Source: Planctomycetaceae bacterium
Lineage (GTDB): Bacteria; Planctomycetota; Planctomycetia; Pirellulales; Thermoguttaceae
Direction of reading: 5' to 3'
Assembly: GCA_009783865.1 (NCBI GenBank)
Contig: WRCR01000002.1
Coordinates: forward strand, 1-37,226
Length of the DNA: 37,226 nt
Positions 24,811-33,047 of this stretch are shown here, in pieces; within the stretch, counting starts at the first letter, position 1; the number at the start of each line of letters is the position of its first letter. A program made the translations under genes and the position numbers. Below the pieces are notes generated by a model. It did no database searches. It was not told where the DNA came from and saw only the letters and a list, made by a program, of their open reading frames with translations.

Positions 24811-25962
24811 TTATTTTTCGTAACCGAAACGCTCGAAATATCTGCTCCAGCACCCGGCGATTTTTCGTTTCACCTCTTCGTCCATCTCGAACTTGTTCTT
24901 CTTGTATTCCTTTTGCGAAGCGGCAAAGGTCTCCATCACCGGCTTCACTTGAGCAAAATCGCCGAGTTGCAGCGTACTGTAAATCCTTTCCAGCGTGTCA
25001 ACCGGCGCAGAAGTCAATTCCTTGAAAGACACTTCGCAGAACTGTTCCGGTCTCAACAATTTAATATCTTCGTCAAACGCATCATACATCGTGTTGAGCG
25101 AATCGAAAACGTAGTCCTCCATTCCGATTCCTTTCGGGATTTGCGCGCCTTCGTCTTTCGACAGCCGCATCCAAAGATTGTAAGTCGAAGGAAAAATCGA
25201 ATACGGATTGCGGTGAATGTGAATGAACTGTGCATCAGGATATTTTTCCAATATCGCCGCTATCCGACCGGTATGAGTCGGCGATTTCAAAACGATACGC
25301 TTGTCCGGCATGAGAACCGTCAATGACCGCAAAAATTCGTCAAGACGATTCAGCCAGTCCGTCCGCTTTTCGGATGAAAGATTTTTCAACGTGAGATAAT
25401 CGAAGTCAATCCGCTCAGGATTATTCGGAAAGAACATATTGCGGTAAGGCGACGGAAGTCCCATCGACATCAGCGCGAACTCATCTTCCTGCGGACGGTC
25501 AAAGCCCGCTGCCATGTTGTCAATCGGTCGTTTCTTCGGCATTACAATAGCCGCTATGGGACGCAGATAAAACCGGGAAAAGATGAAGTGTTCCGGTGCG
25601 AAACAAGTATAGGTGTCGGCAAAGCCGAAACGCTCATCGTTGATGAGATATTCATGCAGCAAAGTCGTTCCGCTGCGCCAATGTCCGATAACAAAGAGCG
25701 GCGGTGCTGCGAGTTTCGTCTTCTTGATTTTTCTTCCGTAGAAGAGCCGCTGTAAAATCGCAGACGGTGAATTAGCGATTACTCCCAGTCCGAGTACAAC
25801 TCCGACCATTCCCCAGCAAAGCGGCGAGACGCGGTAATTGCCGCTTTTCAATAGTTTTAAGGCGGCGCGCACTGTCATTCCGTCCCAAAAACGGGGATAC
25901 CAAAATCGGTCTTTGTAGCCGCCGACTTCTGCTGTTTTTACTGCTGGTTTTTTTACCGACAT
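24811..25962 (-). CDS. Sulfotransferase family protein
   Basis: Expected to transfer a sulfuryl group from PAPS to an unknown acceptor. 383 residues. The 5'-phosphosulfate-binding loop VIGHWRSGTTLLHEYL is at about 91-106, and the 3'-phosphate motif region reads FIHIHRNPYSIFPSTYNL at about 244-261. A hydrophobic stretch at about 48-64 (LCWGMVGVVLGLGVIA) may anchor it to the membrane. GGGAG lies 6 nt before the ATG. Sulfotransferases of this group are abundant in planctomycetes. If the downstream methyltransferase array is an insertion, this gene and lpxB were once neighbours, which would fit a role in modifying an envelope lipid or glycan (inference). Confidence 0.85.
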   Translation of the reverse strand: MSVKKPAVKTAEVGGYKDRFWYPRFWDGMTVRAALKLLKSGNYRVSPLCWGMVGVVLGLGVIANSPSAILQRLFYGRKIKKTKLAAPPLFVIGHWRSGTTLLHEYLINDERFGFADTYTCFAPEHFIFSRFYLRPIAAIVMPKKRPIDNMAAGFDRPQEDEFALMSMGLPSPYRNMFFPNNPERIDFDYLTLKNLSSEKRTDWLNRLDEFLRSLTVLMPDKRIVLKSPTHTGRIAAILEKYPDAQFIHIHRNPYSIFPSTYNLWMRLSKDEGAQIPKGIGMEDYVFDSLNTMYDAFDEDIKLLRPEQFCEVSFKELTSAPVDTLERIYSTLQLGDFAQVKPVMETFAASQKEYKKNKFEMDEEVKRKIAGCWSRYFERFGYEK

Positions 25963-26041
25963 AATTTTCTCCCTTCATTTTCGGTTATAGCCATTTTAAC
26001 ATTTAGCGGCAACGTACGGTACTCCGCACTGATGGTTTTGT

Positions 26042-26057
26042 GTCGGCTATCGCCGAC
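26042..26057. repeat. Short palindrome GTCGGC-TATC-GCCGAC
   Basis: 6-bp stem with the TATC loop seen in two other palindromes, between the Pro/Met-rich gene and the sulfotransferase. TTTAGCGGC lies 40 bp upstream (26002). A GTGAGCAGCGGGTGACGAGA word related to the 3.7-3.85 kb repeats follows. Confidence 0.65.
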
Positions 26058-26112
26058 GCAGCCGCCCGGCGGGTAGTGAGCAGCGGGTGACGAGAACATA
26101 GCGGCAATCGCG

Positions 26113-26910
26113 CTATTTCGCTGTCGGCTGACTCAACAAAATGTTCCGGTTCAACAGTTGAATCTGCGCTTCGAGTGCCTTGATAGTTGTTTTTAACTCT
26201 TCGGTTTCTTTGCGGAGCGATTCCACACTGTTCTTCAACTCCGTCAATTCTTTTGATGGCTGCGGCACCCACGGAGAATCAGCAAATGCCCGCTCTTGGT
26301 CAAACTCGGTCGGCATAGACCGCTGCGGCGGCATTCCCGGCTGCTGCATCATCATGTTCGGCTGCATCATCGGCGGCTGGGCAACCGGCATCATAGGATT
26401 ACCGCCCGGAATCATTGAAGGGTCGAACTGCGGCGATAAATTCGGCGGCATACTATTCGGTCTCGGCATCGCCGGTAAAGTGTTCTGCATTGGATTCTGT
26501 TCTGTTAAATTCAGTTGCTCGGCGACCCCCTTTAGTTCCTTGGCGATTTCACTTTGTCTTTCGGTCAACATAGTCCGCATTTGCGTATCATTGGGGTCAA
26601 TGAAACTGAGTTGCCGCTGTATCTGCTGCAATTCAAAATTCATTTGGTCGCGCATCCGCATCAAGACGACAGGATTGATACGGGGCATTGCCGGCATACC
26701 GCCCATCACATTGGGACCCGACATAACGGGCTGCACCGGATTTTGCAGCGGGTCAGCCGCCGGTACTGTTTGCGCCGTAATCGGCTGCACTACAGGCGGC
26801 GTTGTTGACGGCACTGCGGGTTGCGTTGCCGGCTCTTGCGCCGGTTCTTGAGCGGAAACGGCAACTGCCGAAAGAGCAATCACGAATGATAATAAGAGTT
26901 TCGTTTTCAT
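26113..26910 (-). CDS. Secreted Pro/Met-rich protein with C-terminal coiled coil, unknown function
   Basis: 265 residues. Signal peptide MKTKLLLSFVIALSAVAVSA, then a Pro/Thr/Gln-rich segment (AQEPAQEPATQPAVP). A helical segment at about 80-140 (MRDQMNFELQQIQRQLSF, then TERQSEIAKELKGVAEQL) is followed by a Met/Pro/Gln-rich low-complexity part (PMMPVAQPPMMQPNMMMQQP). The final coiled coil reads ELTELKNSVESLRKETEELK and onward. No enzyme motif is visible. It is probably periplasmic or envelope-associated, perhaps structural. No clear ribosome binding site precedes the ATG. I do not recognise a family. Confidence 0.65.
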   Translation of the reverse strand: MKTKLLLSFVIALSAVAVSAQEPAQEPATQPAVPSTTPPVVQPITAQTVPAADPLQNPVQPVMSGPNVMGGMPAMPRINPVVLMRMRDQMNFELQQIQRQLSFIDPNDTQMRTMLTERQSEIAKELKGVAEQLNLTEQNPMQNTLPAMPRPNSMPPNLSPQFDPSMIPGGNPMMPVAQPPMMQPNMMMQQPGMPPQRSMPTEFDQERAFADSPWVPQPSKELTELKNSVESLRKETEELKTTIKALEAQIQLLNRNILLSQPTAK

Positions 26911-27050
26911 TGGTCTGATTTTTGTTTAGGGCTGTCCAACATCCATTTTTCAATTATAACAAAATTTTTCCATTTTTTCAAGGCAGAAAAAGCGTGTTTA
27001 AAGACGTTTACACATCATTTAGAGCGTTTTTGGATTTTTCGTGGCCAAAT

Positions 27051-27134
27051 TCCTGTCACCCCCGTGAAGGCGGGGGGTCTAGAGAATAGATGTGAACCCT
27101 TTACGTCTAGATTCCCGCTTTCGCGGGAATGACG
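27051..27134. repeat. Double-hairpin dispersed repeat with ATTCCCGCTTTCGCGGGAAT, copy B
   Basis: Two hairpins: CACCCCCGTGAAGGCGGGGG at the left and the perfect ATTCCCGC-TTTC-GCGGGAAT at the right, joined through TCTAGA boxes. The right 40 nt match copy A (7751-7790) with one mismatch, while the left arms differ. Lies downstream of the polyferredoxin gene and may act as its terminator. The rest of the 26911-27174 gap holds nothing recognisable. Confidence 0.85.
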
Positions 27135-27174
27135 AAAGTGAATTCCAGCAGTCCACACCAATTCTTGATATGCT

Positions 27175-28545
27175 CTAACCGGTACTCCGGCTCTCCTGTG
27201 TTTCCAGCAGGAGCCGCTCGTTTTTCTGATTCGGGCAATACCAATAACAGCGTCCGCAACAGACACAGCGGAACACATCGACTTCGTAATTCGTTCTTTT
27301 GCGCCGCATTGAAATGGAAATTAGTTTGATGCCGATGACCAAGCCGACCCAAACGCCGAGAAACAAGCCCGCATAACGGAACTGCCGGTATTTAGCCAAA
27401 GCACTTTTATACACTTCTTCATACGGAACGCCGGTTTGAATTACCGTGCGGGTTTCGGGAAAAGTTCCGAAAGCGTCCGTCAATTTTTGTTCTTCCGCAT
27501 AAAGCAGTTCGGCAGTGCGGACATCAAAATGCAGCCCCGCAAACAACGGTGCAATGTAATAACCAATCACCGCAAAGACGGCAATGCTCACCGGCAGAAG
27601 CAGCAGCGTGAACGCAAACCAGCGGAGTCCGCTGCGGCGTTCCGGCAGCGTTGGTTCCGCTGTCGGTTTTGCGACCGCATTGTAAGGACAGATATTTTCG
27701 CAAAGATTGCAATTCGTACACGGCTGCGGCGAGATTGATATTTTACGCTTCGACAACCCGCTGCAAAACGAAAGCAAACCGCCGTAAGGACAAAGAAACC
27801 GGCAAAACGGTCTGCCGATAAACATTCCGATGATGAGCAGAACGACACTGTAAATCATTATCGGATACAAGCCGCCGAGACGGAAAAAACCGGCGTAAGG
27901 GTCAAAGCGGCAAACGAGATAACCCAAACCGGTATAAACAAAAAAGACGGCAAGTCCCAAATTGACATAACGGAAAATGCCCAGACAATTTTCAATGCCG
28001 TCCGGTATCGCAAGCGGTTTTATCAGCGTTAATTCCTGCACCGCTCCCAACGGGCAAACCGATGAGCAGAACACTCTGCCGAAAAACAGCGATACCAATA
28101 ACGGCAGCAGAAAAAGAATGAGAACCGTCCAAGGAATAAAAGTGTGCTGCTGCGTTATAGCGGCAACTATGTTTTGCAGCATACCGACCGGACAAGGACA
28201 GGCCTGCATCGCAAAACCGAGTATAACGACAGAAAGAACGGAGAGAGCGAACAGGATTTTCCTTGACCGCCAGCGGTAAGCGGCAAGAGCAGCAAGAACA
28301 ATCAATGCCGCATATAAAACAACGGCAAGAAAATTTTCGACGGAGACCGGTATCTTCGGCAGCGGTGCGTCGGTCGGCGGAAGTTTGTATTCCGATTCAA
28401 ACACCGGCGGCGGATTCCGCGGCACTGCGTTTGCTTCTGTGCAGAAACACAGAAACAAAACAGAAACCGCTGCCGTGACGGTACAAAACTTAACGAGTCG
28501 TTTGAAAGTTCTTGTCAAATAATTTTTCGTTTCTTTCGATAGCAT
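27175..28545 (-). CDS. Membrane polyferredoxin, NapH/NosR-like 4Fe-4S protein
   Basis: 456 residues with an N-terminal signal-like segment, five to six more membrane helices and several cysteine motifs. These are CSSVCP (160-165), CRFLCP (248-253), a ferredoxin motif CTNCNLCENICP (276-287) and a second ferredoxin motif CVCCGRCYWYCP (427-438). The paired CxxxCP motifs between helices are typical of NapH/NosR/CcoG-type quinol or electron-transfer proteins. ACPCPVG at about 115-121 is an extra Cys pair. The gene overlaps the 3' end of the upstream dihaem gene by 56 bp, so the two are probably cotranscribed and functionally linked. Likely role: moving electrons between the quinone pool and a periplasmic haem protein (inference). 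Confidence 0.85.
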   Translation of the reverse strand: MLSKETKNYLTRTFKRLVKFCTVTAAVSVLFLCFCTEANAVPRNPPPVFESEYKLPPTDAPLPKIPVSVENFLAVVLYAALIVLAALAAYRWRSRKILFALSVLSVVILGFAMQACPCPVGMLQNIVAAITQQHTFIPWTVLILFLLPLLVSLFFGRVFCSSVCPLGAVQELTLIKPLAIPDGIENCLGIFRYVNLGLAVFFVYTGLGYLVCRFDPYAGFFRLGGLYPIMIYSVVLLIIGMFIGRPFCRFLCPYGGLLSFCSGLSKRKISISPQPCTNCNLCENICPYNAVAKPTAEPTLPERRSGLRWFAFTLLLLPVSIAVFAVIGYYIAPLFAGLHFDVRTAELLYAEEQKLTDAFGTFPETRTVIQTGVPYEEVYKSALAKYRQFRYAGLFLGVWVGLVIGIKLISISMRRKRTNYEVDVFRCVCCGRCYWYCPNQKNERLLLETQESRSTG

Positions 28546-30955
28546 TACGAAATTTGTTTTCTATATCTTTTAGTTGCTGATATTTTTCCATTTGAATTTT
28601 ATCACGCAGCGTCAATGCAATGCTTCCGTCATCGCCGCGCGGCGTTTGCTGCAAAGCGGTTTTACCTGCTTCAATAATCGCAAGGGCTTCCTTGTACCGC
28701 TCATCGGAAGCGTTGCCCCGCAATGATGCCAAGCAAGGACTCAACTCCGGTCGGGTGAACGAAATTTGCCAATCCAGCGGTAATTGAGTGCTGTTGCCGC
28801 CGCTCTTGACGACTTCTTTGAATCCGCAAAGTTCCGACAAGCGATTCAGTTGCTGGTCGGTCAGCGGACTGCGTCCGAAACGGTTATCGGGAAAAGACGT
28901 TTGATAAACCGGATAATACGGCGCATTCAAATCAATCCAGGTTATTACGCGGCTGACCGCTTCGCGGTTCGTTTTGCCGTCAATGTACATACCGAGTTCA
29001 CGGCGTTTTGCGTCAATCTTATCACCGTTGGAAAGTTCTTTTATCGCGGCGTGTCCCGCCAGCAGAACATCGGAAAGTTTGCTTTGTGTTGAACCCCAAG
29101 CAAACGGTTTGAGTTTAATGTGCGGTCCCGCTCCAATCGGTTTAATAAGTTGTCTTCGATATAATTCGACATAAGACGTGTTGAATATGTTGTTCAAGTC
29201 GCCTGCAAGATTAAGGGAGGGTGAATTATTTTCTCGTTCTTCATCTTTTTCTTTATAGTCGTGGCAGCGTGTACAGTATTTATCGAACACCGGCTGCACT
29301 TCTTTGACGTAACTGAAGAGCCGCGGTTCGCCATACCAAGGAGTCAAGGTTCTCGGCGGCTTTGTCAGCGCAAGCGGTGTTTTCTGCGGTGCCGGTACTA
29401 CGGTGAGGCGGTCTTCATGACAGCCGGCGCAGCCGTTGGTCTCGCCCGGTCGAATTATAACGCCGCTGCGCATCGATTGAATCATTCTTTCGTCTTCATC
29501 GAGTATTTGAAAGTACACAAACGTATCCGCAGGAACGACGAAGTTAACACTGCCGTCTTCTTCGACAGGTACGGTTCCGATAACCCGTTTGTTGATAAAC
29601 TCGAACCAATTCATACCGGGTGCTTGTTCGCCGTGTCCGTTGCTCCAGCCCTTTGGCGACCACGTTTGTTTTTCCGGCGATTCGATTACCCGCAAGTATT
29701 TTACGCTGCCTTTTTTCACATCGGACATGCCGAAGCCCTCATAGACATTGGAAACGTAAAACACGCCGGTGCTTTGCGATAAGTCGGCTTTCTGCGTATT
29801 GACCGGCGGCGGTGTCGTTGCCTTCACCGGCATCGGGTCAAAGCAGCCGCCTGCGTCTTTGTCATCGAAAACCAATTCCATAGTGCCGTCTTTGCCGAGA
29901 AGATAGATGCCGGTCTTTTCGCCTTTGCCGAAAGTTCCGCTTGCGAGATACCAATCGGCGGACAGCGGAAACGGGTCTTCAAACTTCGGATTTACTTTCA
30001 CGAAGGTATCGTACTTGAATACTTCCCGAAGTGAATACGCCTGCTTGTCAGTATCTTCAACGAGGTTGATTGCATCCGGCGGGAAAGTTTGCAGCACCGC
30101 TTGTTTTCCGTCAATACCTTTCTGCCGGTCGATGACGGCAATCGCTCCCCACGGTCTGTCGTGGCAAGACGAAAACGTTGCAATGAAGACGGAAGAACTG
30201 CCGGGGAGCATTCGGGCATCAATTATTGCGCCCGGCGTTGAAGTGTTATTGCCCCACCAGATGCTGTGATTGAAGCCGTCTGTTGAAGTAACCCAAAGAC
30301 CTTGCGCATCGCCGAAGTTGCGGTCAATATATTCCCAGCGGTCGTAAAGTATTCTGCCGTCGGGAGTTAGAGAACTATGTCCTTCAAAGAGCGTACTCTT
30401 ACCGATTTGCTGAACGTTTGAACCGTCGCCGTTCATCTTGTAAAGGTTGCACATGATATGCCGATTGCACATGCAGTACTTCGGTTCGCGGGTTGACGAA
30501 AAAACAATATCGCACGAACCGTCCGAATTAGCAGACGGGACATAGAGCGGGTCAATATCCGAAACGCCGGGTAGGAAAGTCAACTGCGTCAATTTTTTCG
30601 TGCAGAATTCGTATTCGCAGATATGGTAATCATCGTCTTTGTTTTGCCGTATAGACAGTAGCACTTTCTTTGCGTCAAATGATATGCAAGGGTCTCTGAC
30701 AATTCCTTCGGGGAAATTCAACAGTATTTCAACGGTGTTATCTTTCGGATTCCAAATTTTCAGTTGCGAGCCGCCGCGGAAACTACCGGCGTTGATTTCA
30801 CCCTTTTGGAACATCGTTGCTGTATTGTGATGGTCGGAACGGTATTGTTCTCTCGCAACATAGAGTATCGGACTATCGAGTACATTATGAGCGGCAGGTG
30901 TCAATCCGCCGGTAACACAAACGAAGATAACGAAAACGAAAATACAGGAACGCAT
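28490..30955 (-). CDS. Secreted beta-propeller/dihaem cytochrome c protein, hydrazine-synthase-alpha-like
   Basis: 821 residues. Signal peptide at about 1-22. Residues about 27-370 form TolB/WD-like propeller repeats (SPILYVAREQYRSD, DIVFSSTREPKYC, GRILYDRWEYIDRNFGDAQG, DARMLPGSSSVFIATF). A middle domain at about 395-505 resembles that of hydrazine synthase subunit alpha (LRVIESPEKQTWSPKGW, VPVEEDGSVNFVVPADTFVYFQ). Two c-type haem sites follow: CAGCH (509-513) and CTRCH (561-565). The C-terminal region has conserved Trp/Asp-rich stretches. Planctomycetes carry many HzsA-like paralogues outside anammox bacteria; no hzsB/hzsC is seen, so hydrazine synthesis is not implied. Overlap with the polyferredoxin gene suggests an electron-transfer pair. 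Substrate unknown. Confidence 0.8.
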   Translation of the reverse strand: MRSCIFVFVIFVCVTGGLTPAAHNVLDSPILYVAREQYRSDHHNTATMFQKGEINAGSFRGGSQLKIWNPKDNTVEILLNFPEGIVRDPCISFDAKKVLLSIRQNKDDDYHICEYEFCTKKLTQLTFLPGVSDIDPLYVPSANSDGSCDIVFSSTREPKYCMCNRHIMCNLYKMNGDGSNVQQIGKSTLFEGHSSLTPDGRILYDRWEYIDRNFGDAQGLWVTSTDGFNHSIWWGNNTSTPGAIIDARMLPGSSSVFIATFSSCHDRPWGAIAVIDRQKGIDGKQAVLQTFPPDAINLVEDTDKQAYSLREVFKYDTFVKVNPKFEDPFPLSADWYLASGTFGKGEKTGIYLLGKDGTMELVFDDKDAGGCFDPMPVKATTPPPVNTQKADLSQSTGVFYVSNVYEGFGMSDVKKGSVKYLRVIESPEKQTWSPKGWSNGHGEQAPGMNWFEFINKRVIGTVPVEEDGSVNFVVPADTFVYFQILDEDERMIQSMRSGVIIRPGETNGCAGCHEDRLTVVPAPQKTPLALTKPPRTLTPWYGEPRLFSYVKEVQPVFDKYCTRCHDYKEKDEERENNSPSLNLAGDLNNIFNTSYVELYRRQLIKPIGAGPHIKLKPFAWGSTQSKLSDVLLAGHAAIKELSNGDKIDAKRRELGMYIDGKTNREAVSRVITWIDLNAPYYPVYQTSFPDNRFGRSPLTDQQLNRLSELCGFKEVVKSGGNSTQLPLDWQISFTRPELSPCLASLRGNASDERYKEALAIIEAGKTALQQTPRGDDGSIALTLRDKIQMEKYQQLKDIENKFRNAIERNEKLFDKNFQTTR

Positions 30956-31060
30956 TGTAATTAAAAATGAAAGGCAGAAGGCGTTTTATCAGCACCCGAT
31001 TGTAATCTTGCATTGATAAAACGTCAACATACCGGAGAAAAATGAGCGTACCGACAACGA

Positions 31061-31180
31061 AGCGGGAAACTGTGTTTCCCGCTGTTCCGAAAAGACGTTT
31101 TTTATGAAAGCGGGAAACACAGTTTCCCACTGTTCCGAAAAGACGTTTTTTTATGAAAGCGGGAAACACAGTTTCCCGCT
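31061..31180. repeat. Tandem hairpin repeat, three units of 48-49 bp
   Basis: AGCGGGAAACACAGTTTCCC (an inverted repeat GCGGGAAAC...GTTTCCCGC) starts at 31061, 31109 and 31158. The units are joined by CTGTTCCGAAAAGACGTTTT(TT)TATGAA. Unit 1 has TG for CA in the loop, and unit 2 has one arm mismatch (CCCAC). It lies between the porin stop and the upstream dihaem gene. Too few units and no cas genes for a CRISPR. Confidence 0.88.
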
Positions 31181-31193
31181 CGTTGTTGTCATT

Positions 31194-32750
31194 TTAGAAA
31201 TACACCCGGATACTCGTTCCAAAGATGTCTTCGTAGCAAACATTCTTCGCCGAGTTGAAGTTATGCTCCGAATGGATGTATTCAAATATCCAGCGCAGAT
31301 TCGGAGTCCAGAACCAGTTCATGCCGAGCGTAATGTCGTTCTGTCTTCCCGCTCTTCCGTTGTAATCCCGCCAGTCAGTCAAGTCGAGATAACTCCAGCC
31401 GACGACCGCCTGCCAGGCACCGAAACCGTCAATCAGGTTCCAGCCGCAGTAATCAAACGGATGGAAATTGCGCTTGACTTTTGCCGCACCGAAGTTGCCG
31501 TTTGCTAAACTGTAAGTTCTGTATTCGCCGGTAAGGAAATACTTGAGTTCCACATAAGCACCGTTTGCAGTTCTATCCGGTTCTCCTCTAAATGCATTAA
31601 ACCTTGCAGTGTAAATTTCAGACGCAACACTGAAAGGTCCATTCTGATAAGCGAATTCAAAGCCGCCGCGATTGCTGCAGTCATTCGCAAAAGCACCCGT
31701 TGTCAGCGAAGTTTCAAGGAAACTCACCGAGCCGAAATTCGTTGACATAGTTGCACTTTTAGTATAGTCCGTATGTACATATTCCCAATGACCGCCGAGA
31801 TGAAGAACCTTTTTTCCTTCATCGCAGAATAACGGAACAGCACTCAAGCGGACGTTGACGACTTCACCTTGATTATCATCAGGGATATAACGGTTAATGT
31901 TCGTTGCCCCGGCTTGAAATACGCCGGTAAATAACCGGACCCGGTCGCGGGCAAACAGATTCGTTGACGATATACCGACACGCCGTCCTAATCCAAAGGT
32001 AGACGAAGGACCGGTAAATTCAGTCAAGGTTGTATGCAGTTCGCTTCCCGGATATGCGAGACCTACGTCCGGTTTGTAATGACCGACGCGGACATAACCG
32101 AGCAGCGGAATGTTTTTAGCACCAATCCAGTTGTCATATAAACTGACTTGTCCGTTTGTCGGCGAAAGCGAAACTTCGAGTTTATAATCGAAGGATTCAA
32201 AACCGCTGCCGCTGATACCAATCTGCATATTACGGATACCGGCTCTGTTCTGCACATCGCCGTATTCCTGAAACGATTCCTGTTTCTGGTCTACTGCAAA
32301 GGTGTCGATGATGAGCCGACCGGTTATTTTCGGAGAAGACCACGACTTTTTGGTGTCGGGTTTCTTGTCCGCTGATTTCAGTTTTTCAATTTCCGCTCTG
32401 AGACCGTCGATGTCTGAGTAAATTTTCGGGTCGACAACGGTAACGGTTTGTGTCTGCGGCGGAGCAGGAACGGGTTTCTTTGCTTCTTTTGTTTCCTTTT
32501 TCTCTGATACGTTGGCAACTTGCGTAATTGTTACGGGAGTTGGTGCAGTTTGCGGCACGGCACCTTCCTGTGCGAGAATTACCGGTTTGCTGCCTTTTCG
32601 GTGCGGTGTCAGACCGCTGTCTTTTGCGGCATCTTGAATAACGGTTTCCCCGGCGGTGCCGCTTGCCGGTTCATTACCGAGGGCTGTTGTCCCGCCTATT
32701 AAGGCGAAAGACAATGCGCCGAGTAGAAAGAACGAGCATGATTTTCTCAT
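31194..32750 (-). CDS. Outer-membrane porin, OprP/OprO (phosphate-selective porin) family
   Basis: 518 residues. Signal peptide (MRKSCSFFLLGALSFALIGG, cleavage near TTALG). A Thr/Pro/Lys-rich spacer and a short coiled coil (YSDIDGLRAEIEKLKSADK, about 110-130) may bind the cell wall or trimerise, as in other porins. The barrel domain runs from KITGRLIIDTFAVDQ to the end with alternating beta strands (GIRNMQIGISGSGFESFDYK, GYVRVGHYKPDVGLAYPGSE, LNLIDGFGAWQAVVGWSYLD in part). The C-terminal residue is Phe (IRVYF), the usual signal for outer-membrane assembly. AGGAG lies 6 nt before the ATG. Substrate cannot be read from the sequence; OprP-like porins in planctomycetes are numerous. Supports a diderm envelope, together with lpxB. 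Confidence 0.85.
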   Translation of the reverse strand: MRKSCSFFLLGALSFALIGGTTALGNEPASGTAGETVIQDAAKDSGLTPHRKGSKPVILAQEGAVPQTAPTPVTITQVANVSEKKETKEAKKPVPAPPQTQTVTVVDPKIYSDIDGLRAEIEKLKSADKKPDTKKSWSSPKITGRLIIDTFAVDQKQESFQEYGDVQNRAGIRNMQIGISGSGFESFDYKLEVSLSPTNGQVSLYDNWIGAKNIPLLGYVRVGHYKPDVGLAYPGSELHTTLTEFTGPSSTFGLGRRVGISSTNLFARDRVRLFTGVFQAGATNINRYIPDDNQGEVVNVRLSAVPLFCDEGKKVLHLGGHWEYVHTDYTKSATMSTNFGSVSFLETSLTTGAFANDCSNRGGFEFAYQNGPFSVASEIYTARFNAFRGEPDRTANGAYVELKYFLTGEYRTYSLANGNFGAAKVKRNFHPFDYCGWNLIDGFGAWQAVVGWSYLDLTDWRDYNGRAGRQNDITLGMNWFWTPNLRWIFEYIHSEHNFNSAKNVCYEDIFGTSIRVYF

Positions 32751-32821
32751 CTAAATCTCCTGAAAACGTTTGTTTGCTTCTTTTGGATTTTGTATGTCGG
32801 TTTATTTTTTCGGGATGGGAT

Positions 32822-32842
32822 TTTTCGGGATAACCCCGAAAA
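32822..32842 (-). terminator. A/T-flanked hairpin TTTTCGGG-ATAAC-CCCGAAAA
   Basis: Perfect 8-bp stem with T-rich and A-rich outer arms, in the gap between hpnE and the porin gene. It could end transcription from hpnE on the minus strand. The remainder of 32751-33047 contains only A+T-rich sequence, presumably the porin promoter region, and the palindrome next to the hpnE stop. Confidence 0.5.
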
Positions 32843-33017
32843 ACGAAATATCCGTAAAATCAATATCGTTTCCTACAACCGTAAAAATCCGCAAATTTAG
32901 AAGTTTCGCCGGCAATTTGTGCAGATACAAAAGTTAAAACCGGCAAAAGCAGAATAATCAAAAAAATCGGTATTTATGACGCAAATTAACTATTTTGCGG
33001 GAATGCTTTAGATTAAC

Positions 33018-33044
33018 GCCGGTTCGCAAAACCGGCTGCTAAAC
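33018..33044. repeat. Palindromic element GCCGGTT-CGCAA-AACCGGC-TGCTAAAC
   Basis: 7-bp perfect stem with a 5-nt loop, then GCTAAAC (GTTTAGC on the other strand), 3 bp after the hpnE stop codon. It has the same layout as 8372-8405, with C/G exchanged in the stem in a compensatory way. Confidence 0.8.
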
Positions 33045-33047
33045 GAG

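Noticed and set aside
24743-24853. N-terminal extension of the third methyltransferase fusion
   Set aside because: It crosses a palindrome and a direct repeat, overlaps the sulfotransferase 3' end, and is absent from the other copies, which all begin MAKNKSEQE.
26180-26851. 223-codon plus-strand frame, Gly/Cys/Ile-rich
   Set aside because: Antisense of the Pro/Met-rich low-complexity protein; composition explains the openness.
28490-30955. Evidence for anammox metabolism from the HzsA-like protein
   Set aside because: HzsA-like proteins are widespread in planctomycetes. There is no hzsB/hzsC, hydrazine dehydrogenase or other anammox gene in the window.
31061-31180. Possible CRISPR array
   Set aside because: The three units are repeated over their whole length, including what would be spacers, and no cas gene is present.
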